Positions 4,114-6,054 of a stretch of DNA of 6,054 nucleotides are shown piece by piece (positions within the stretch are counted from its first letter, which is position 1; each line of letters opens with the position of its first letter). The position numbers were made by a program, and so were the translations under genes. The notes beneath the pieces were generated by a model. That model was given only the letters and a program-made list of their open reading frames with translations, made no database searches and was not told the DNA's origin. Source of the DNA: Pseudomonadota bacterium (GTDB lineage: Bacteria > Pseudomonadota > Gammaproteobacteria > Burkholderiales > Burkholderiaceae_B); assembly GCA_023389535.1 (NCBI GenBank), contig JAEWEH010000420.1:1-6054 (forward strand). The letters are read 5' to 3'.

Positions 4114-5722
4114 CCACGTTGGCGCCGCCTTTGTTCGAGGCGGGGCGCGCCAGCCATATCAGCCCGATAAGGACCAGGAACAGGATGGCCGAGGCGTAAA
4201 AAATATCGGTGGCGGACAGGGTGTAGGCTTGCTGATTGATGAGCGAGTCGACCAGGGCCAAGGATTGTTCGTGTCCCAGTCCTTGCTGTTGCATGGCGGC
4301 CATGGCGGCGTCGAAGGCTGGCTCGCCGGGCCGGGCGACTTGCGTCAGTTGGGCGTGGTGCAGGGTGGCGCGGTTCTCCCATAGCGTGGTGGTAATGGAA
4401 GTGCCGAAGGCGCCGAACAGCAGGCGTACGAAGTTGGACAGACCCGCTGCCGCGGGAATGCGATGCGGATCGAGGCCGGATAGCGTCAGCGTCGTCAGGG
4501 GAATGAAGAAGGTCGCCATGGCTGCGCCCTGGATGAAGGTGGGCAGCATGATGGTGTAGAGGTCGGCCTGTGTATTGAAGCCGGCGCGCATGTAGCTGAT
4601 CAGCGAGAACACCAGGAAGGCGAAGGTGGCGATGACGCGGGGGTCGTGCTTGGACAGCATTTTCCCGACGATGGGCGACATGATGATGGCCAATATTCCC
4701 ACGGGCGCAGAAGCGATGCCGGCATAGGTGGCGGTGTAGCCCATGGTGCTTTGCATCCACAGGGGCAGCAGCACCACGGTGCCGAAAAAGACGCCATAGC
4801 CCACTGAAATGGTAATGACCCCGGCGCTGAAGTTGCGGTATTTGAACAAGGTCAGGTCGACGACCGGGTGTTCTGCGGTGAGCTCCCATATCAGGAAGAA
4901 AACGAATGATATGACGGCGACGACCGCCATGGCGACGATGGCCGAACTGGCGAACCAGTCCAGTTCTTTGCCCTTGTCCAGCATCAATTGCAAAGCGCCG
5001 ACCCACAGCATCAGCAGGGCCAGCCCGATGGTGTCTATGGGCAATTTGGCACGGGGCGACTCGCGGTCCTTGTAGAGCTGCCAAGCGGCCCAGCCTGCCA
5101 GCAGGCCGACGGGGATATTGATGTAGAAAATCCACGGCCAACTGTAGTTGTCGGAGATCCAGCCGCCCAGCAAGGGGCCGGCGACGGGCCCGACCAATAT
5201 GGTCATGGACCACAGCGCCAGCGCCATGCCGGCTTTATCCTTGGGGTAGGAGCCCAGCATCAGTGACTGCGACAGCGGGATCATGGGCCCGGCGACGGCG
5301 CCTTGCAGCACGCGGAAGGCCACCAGTGATTCGAGCGACCATGAAAAGCCGCAGAGCCAGGACGACAGCACGAACAGCAACACCGACAGGACGAACAAGC
5401 GCACTTGGCCGAAGCGCTGAGTCAGCCAGCCGGTCAGCGGCACGGTGATGGCATTGGCGACGGCGAAGGAGGTGATGACCCAGGTGCCCTGGGTGGCGCT
5501 GACCCCGAGGTCGCCGGCAATCGTCGGTATGGATACGTTGGCAATGGACGAATCCAGTACATTCATGAACACGGCCGCCGACAGGGCGATGGTGCCGAAC
5601 ACCCGTGCCCTGCCTTCCAAAGGCGGGTAGGAAGCTTTCGCCGCCGACGCAGGCGCCTGGGAGGCGGGCGCAGATGCGTTCGATGCGCTGGCGCCCGGCT
5701 TGCCGATATCCGTTGCGCTCAT
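4097..5722 (-). CDS. emrB: EmrB-type multidrug efflux transporter (MFS, DHA2 family, 14 TM)
   Basis: A 541-aa inner-membrane proton antiporter. With EmrA and an outer-membrane channel it exports hydrophobic drugs or toxic aromatics across the envelope. After an Ala/Ser/Pro-rich cytoplasmic arm (1-38), the family motifs appear in order: NVLDSSIANVSIP (54-66, motif D with Asp57), GWLTQRFGQVRLF (98-110, motif A), FRVLQGAVAGP (136-146, motif B with Arg137) and GPVAGPLLGG (178-187, motif C, antiporter signature), then NIPVG (202-206). Hydrophobic stretches are consistent with 14 helices, the last at about 506-525. A hydrophilic loop of about 50 residues (450-500) precedes it, as in EmrB. The ATG at 5722 overlaps the emrA stop (ATGA) and has no good Shine-Dalgarno, so translational coupling is likely. 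Ends 24 bp from the convergent tetR. Substrate unknown. Confidence 0.93.
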   Translation of the reverse strand: MSATDIGKPGASASNASAPASQAPASAAKASYPPLEGRARVFGTIALSAAVFMNVLDSSIANVSIPTIAGDLGVSATQGTWVITSFAVANAITVPLTGWLTQRFGQVRLFVLSVLLFVLSSWLCGFSWSLESLVAFRVLQGAVAGPMIPLSQSLMLGSYPKDKAGMALALWSMTILVGPVAGPLLGGWISDNYSWPWIFYINIPVGLLAGWAAWQLYKDRESPRAKLPIDTIGLALLMLWVGALQLMLDKGKELDWFASSAIVAMAVVAVISFVFFLIWELTAEHPVVDLTLFKYRNFSAGVITISVGYGVFFGTVVLLPLWMQSTMGYTATYAGIASAPVGILAIIMSPIVGKMLSKHDPRVIATFAFLVFSLISYMRAGFNTQADLYTIMLPTFIQGAAMATFFIPLTTLTLSGLDPHRIPAAAGLSNFVRLLFGAFGTSITTTLWENRATLHHAQLTQVARPGEPAFDAAMAAMQQQGLGHEQSLALVDSLINQQAYTLSATDIFYASAILFLVLIGLIWLARPASNKGGANVDAGAH

Positions 5723-6054
5723 GAGCTCAGGTTGTCATTGATGATGCGTTCGATCAAGGCGTCGGCTTGGCCGCTGTCATCGGTAAACACCGTTGTGCTA
5801 AGGCCTGGGGCGGCTGCGGGGGCGGCGCCTTTTTCCGGTTCGGCCAGCGCGACTTCCACTTGCATGGACAAGCCCACGCGCAAGGGATGGGCAGCCAATT
5901 CTTCCGGATTCAGGACGATGCGCACCGGTACGCGCTGCACCACCTTGATCCAATTGCCGCTGGCGTTCTGCGCGGGCAGCAGCGAGAACGCGCTGCCGGT
6001 GCCGGCCGCCAGGCCCTGGATCACGCCGTGATAGACCACGCCGCTGCCGTACAG
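5719..6054 (-). CDS. emrA: EmrA-type membrane fusion protein (HlyD family), C-terminal part only
   Basis: The periplasmic adaptor that links EmrB to an outer-membrane channel. The frame is open to the right edge; the last 111 residues are visible, without the start. The characteristic EmrA C-terminal beta-barrel block is clear: G-L-A-A-G-T-G-S-A-F-S-L-L-P-A-Q-N, then SGNWIKVVQRVPVRI, then HPLRVGLSM. The N-terminal membrane anchor, lipoyl and coiled-coil parts lie beyond the window. A GTG at 6039 is internal and not a start: L-Y-G-S-G is readable upstream of it in frame and belongs to the protein. An Ala/Pro-rich stretch and a polar tail end the protein. The TGA stop overlaps the emrB ATG by sharing ATGA (5719-5722), so the two are one operon; its promoter is outside the window. 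Confidence 0.93.
   Translation of the reverse strand: MYGSGVVYHGVIQGLAAGTGSAFSLLPAQNASGNWIKVVQRVPVRIVLNPEELAAHPLRVGLSMQVEVALAEPEKGAAPAAAPGLSTTVFTDDSGQADALIERIINDNLSS

Noticed and set aside
4038..5213. 391-codon open frame antisense-register to emrB on the minus strand
   Set aside because: Its His/Arg/Pro-rich translation with no domain is the usual shadow of a GC-rich gene; emrB itself fully explains the stretch.

Overview
The window reads as GC-rich betaproteobacterial chromosome. The protein styles (EmrA/EmrB, a SRAP gene behind a small Cys protein, an HpaB-like enzyme with a divergent TetR regulator) suggest Burkholderiales, most likely Alcaligenaceae (Bordetella/Achromobacter-like). This placement is recognition from memory, not a search result. 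Gene density is ordinary, and I see no integrase, transposase, CRISPR array or phage gene.

Layout, left to right. Positions 1-652, minus strand: a small Cys-rich protein (start 652) followed by the 5' part of a SRAP/YedK-type abasic-site DNA-protein crosslinking gene (start 410, running off the left edge). Positions 653-810: two minus-strand intrinsic terminators and the promoter of the small protein. Positions 811-886, minus: tRNA-Asn(GTT) with encoded CCA and its own promoter at 902-931. Positions 995-1540, minus: a bacterioferritin-like four-helix diiron protein. Positions 1541-1691: a gene-free spacer with two tandem hairpins. Positions 1692-3308, minus: a flavin-dependent HpaB / 4-hydroxybutyryl-CoA-dehydratase-superfamily enzyme. 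Positions 3309-3382: a compact divergent control region with two related dyads. Positions 3383-4072, plus: a TetR-family regulator. Positions 4097-6054, minus: a drug-efflux operon made of the end of emrA (cut by the right edge) and a complete emrB, joined by an ATGA overlap.

How the parts work together. The TetR protein most likely represses itself and the divergent HpaB-like gene. A 15-bp dyad lies inside the probable HpaB-like promoter and reaches into the probable TetR -35. emrAB converges on tetR and need not belong to the same regulon, although EmrAB pumps often export aromatic compounds and a functional link is possible. The tRNA, the bacterioferritin-like gene and the SRAP pair look like independent housekeeping or stress units.

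I found no clearly new multi-gene system. The most interesting points are the tandem operator, the HpaB/AbfD-like enzyme that keeps one dehydratase Fe-S ligand position but lacks others, the Cys-rich small protein coupled to SRAP with a long out-of-frame overlap, and two genes whose -10 boxes lie so close to the ATG that their mRNAs may be leaderless.
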